From positions 1 to 27,445 of the forward strand of contig JAQMWT010000500.1 in the NCBI GenBank assembly GCA_029834535.1: a DNA stretch of 27,445 nt, read 5' to 3'. Of this stretch, positions 27,228-27,445 are shown piece by piece. The notes under the pieces are model-generated. The model searched no databases, was not told the DNA's origin, and saw only the letters and a program-made list of their open reading frames with translations. Origin of the DNA: Chrysophaeum taylorii (taxonomy: Eukaryota > Sar > Pelagophyceae > Pelagomonadales > Pelagomonadaceae). Position 1 is the stretch's first letter, and the number at the start of each line of letters is the position of its first letter. The position numbers and the translations under genes were made by a program.

Positions 27228-27445
27228 AATTTTGCGAATGTTGCAGAGCCATTAAGACAACTGACGTTGCCGGACGTAAAATTCGAATGGACGAAAGAGT
27301 GTCAGGCAGCTTGGGATGCCATCATCGAGGCTATTGTCACTTCGAAGGGTGTCTACCATCCTGACTACTCGCTGCCTTTCTACATTCGAACTGATTCATC
27401 CGCGCATGGGTGGGTGCTTACCTATTTCAAAAAAGGTACCATCGT
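27228..27445 (+). pseudogene. RNase H start of pol, cut by window end
   Basis: One frame after the reverse transcriptase gives NFANVAEPLRQLTLPDVKFE, WTKECQAAWDAIIEAIVTS and FYIRTDSSAHGWVLTYFKKG. This is the usual Ty3/gypsy connection (nFa.iA.PL..Lt....f.Wt.ec..aF) followed by the first RNase H strand with its catalytic Asp (TDSSAHG; consensus TDAS--GIG). The domain removes RNA from the RNA-DNA hybrid. The window ends within it. Confidence 0.8.

Larger units (their letters stand above)
20581..27445 (+). mobile_element. Ty3/gypsy-type LTR retrotransposon with a C5 DNA methyltransferase (partial)
   Basis: Order on the plus strand: gag (20794-22623), protease (22624-24279), C5 methyltransferase (24624-26197), reverse transcriptase (26197-27227) and RNase H (27228 to window end). 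Integrase, if present, and the 3' LTR are outside. The reverse transcriptase is of Ty3/gypsy type (YIDDI, fLGh). Damage includes an in-frame UAG after gag, a 344-bp retroposon insertion, a frameshift inside the methyltransferase, a 29-bp duplication before the reverse transcriptase and two further shifts. The left boundary is a guess based on a possible LTR end near 20580. Confidence 0.75.

Overview
The window is eukaryotic nuclear DNA built mostly of nested, decaying transposable elements, with two host genes. Both host genes (15026-15976 and 18015-18995, both on the minus strand) read as single uninterrupted exons. Together with the mixture of element types and mid-to-high GC this suggests an alga or another intron-poor protist. 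A red alga would fit, but nothing here fixes the lineage. No rRNA, tRNA or CRISPR array was found.

Layout. 1-500: GC-rich coding fragment on the minus strand, open at the window edge. 649-794: head of a short retroposon seen again at 24.6 kb. 1533-8980 (minus): a frameshifted non-LTR retrotransposon (LINE). Its first protein has two membrane segments, an 87-bp tandem repeat, IQ-like repeats and a RING-type zinc finger; a reverse transcriptase and a conserved C-terminal domain follow. 8981-11214: a ~2.2 kb palindrome whose two ~965-bp arms each carry the degenerate C-terminal part of a Helitron/PIF1-type helicase, with outward-facing ends full of GTGAACTTACTGG repeats. A 276-bp internally deleted LINE derivative sits in its centre. 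11214-14292 (minus): a gag gene cut in two. Between the halves lie a plus-strand aspartic protease plus C5-cytosine-methyltransferase fragment (12063-13345) and a GC3-rich zinc-binding gene fragment (13350-13846). 14721-15013 and 19555-19826: two copies of an LTR-like repeat.

Host genes: a basic nuclear-type protein with a divergent AP2-like segment, and a syntaxin-16/Tlg2 Qa-SNARE with its N-terminal peptide and tail anchor.

20.6 kb to the end (plus): a Ty3/gypsy-type LTR retrotransposon with the order gag, (in-frame UAG), protease, C5 DNA methyltransferase, reverse transcriptase, RNase H, running off the window. A 344-bp retroposon insertion, a 29-bp duplication and several frameshifts break it. 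The most interesting result is that two clearly different retroelements in one window both carry protease followed by a cytosine-C5 methyltransferase, which suggests a methyltransferase-bearing retroelement clade in this genome. If active, such an enzyme could let an element methylate DNA, including its own copies; that role is inference.
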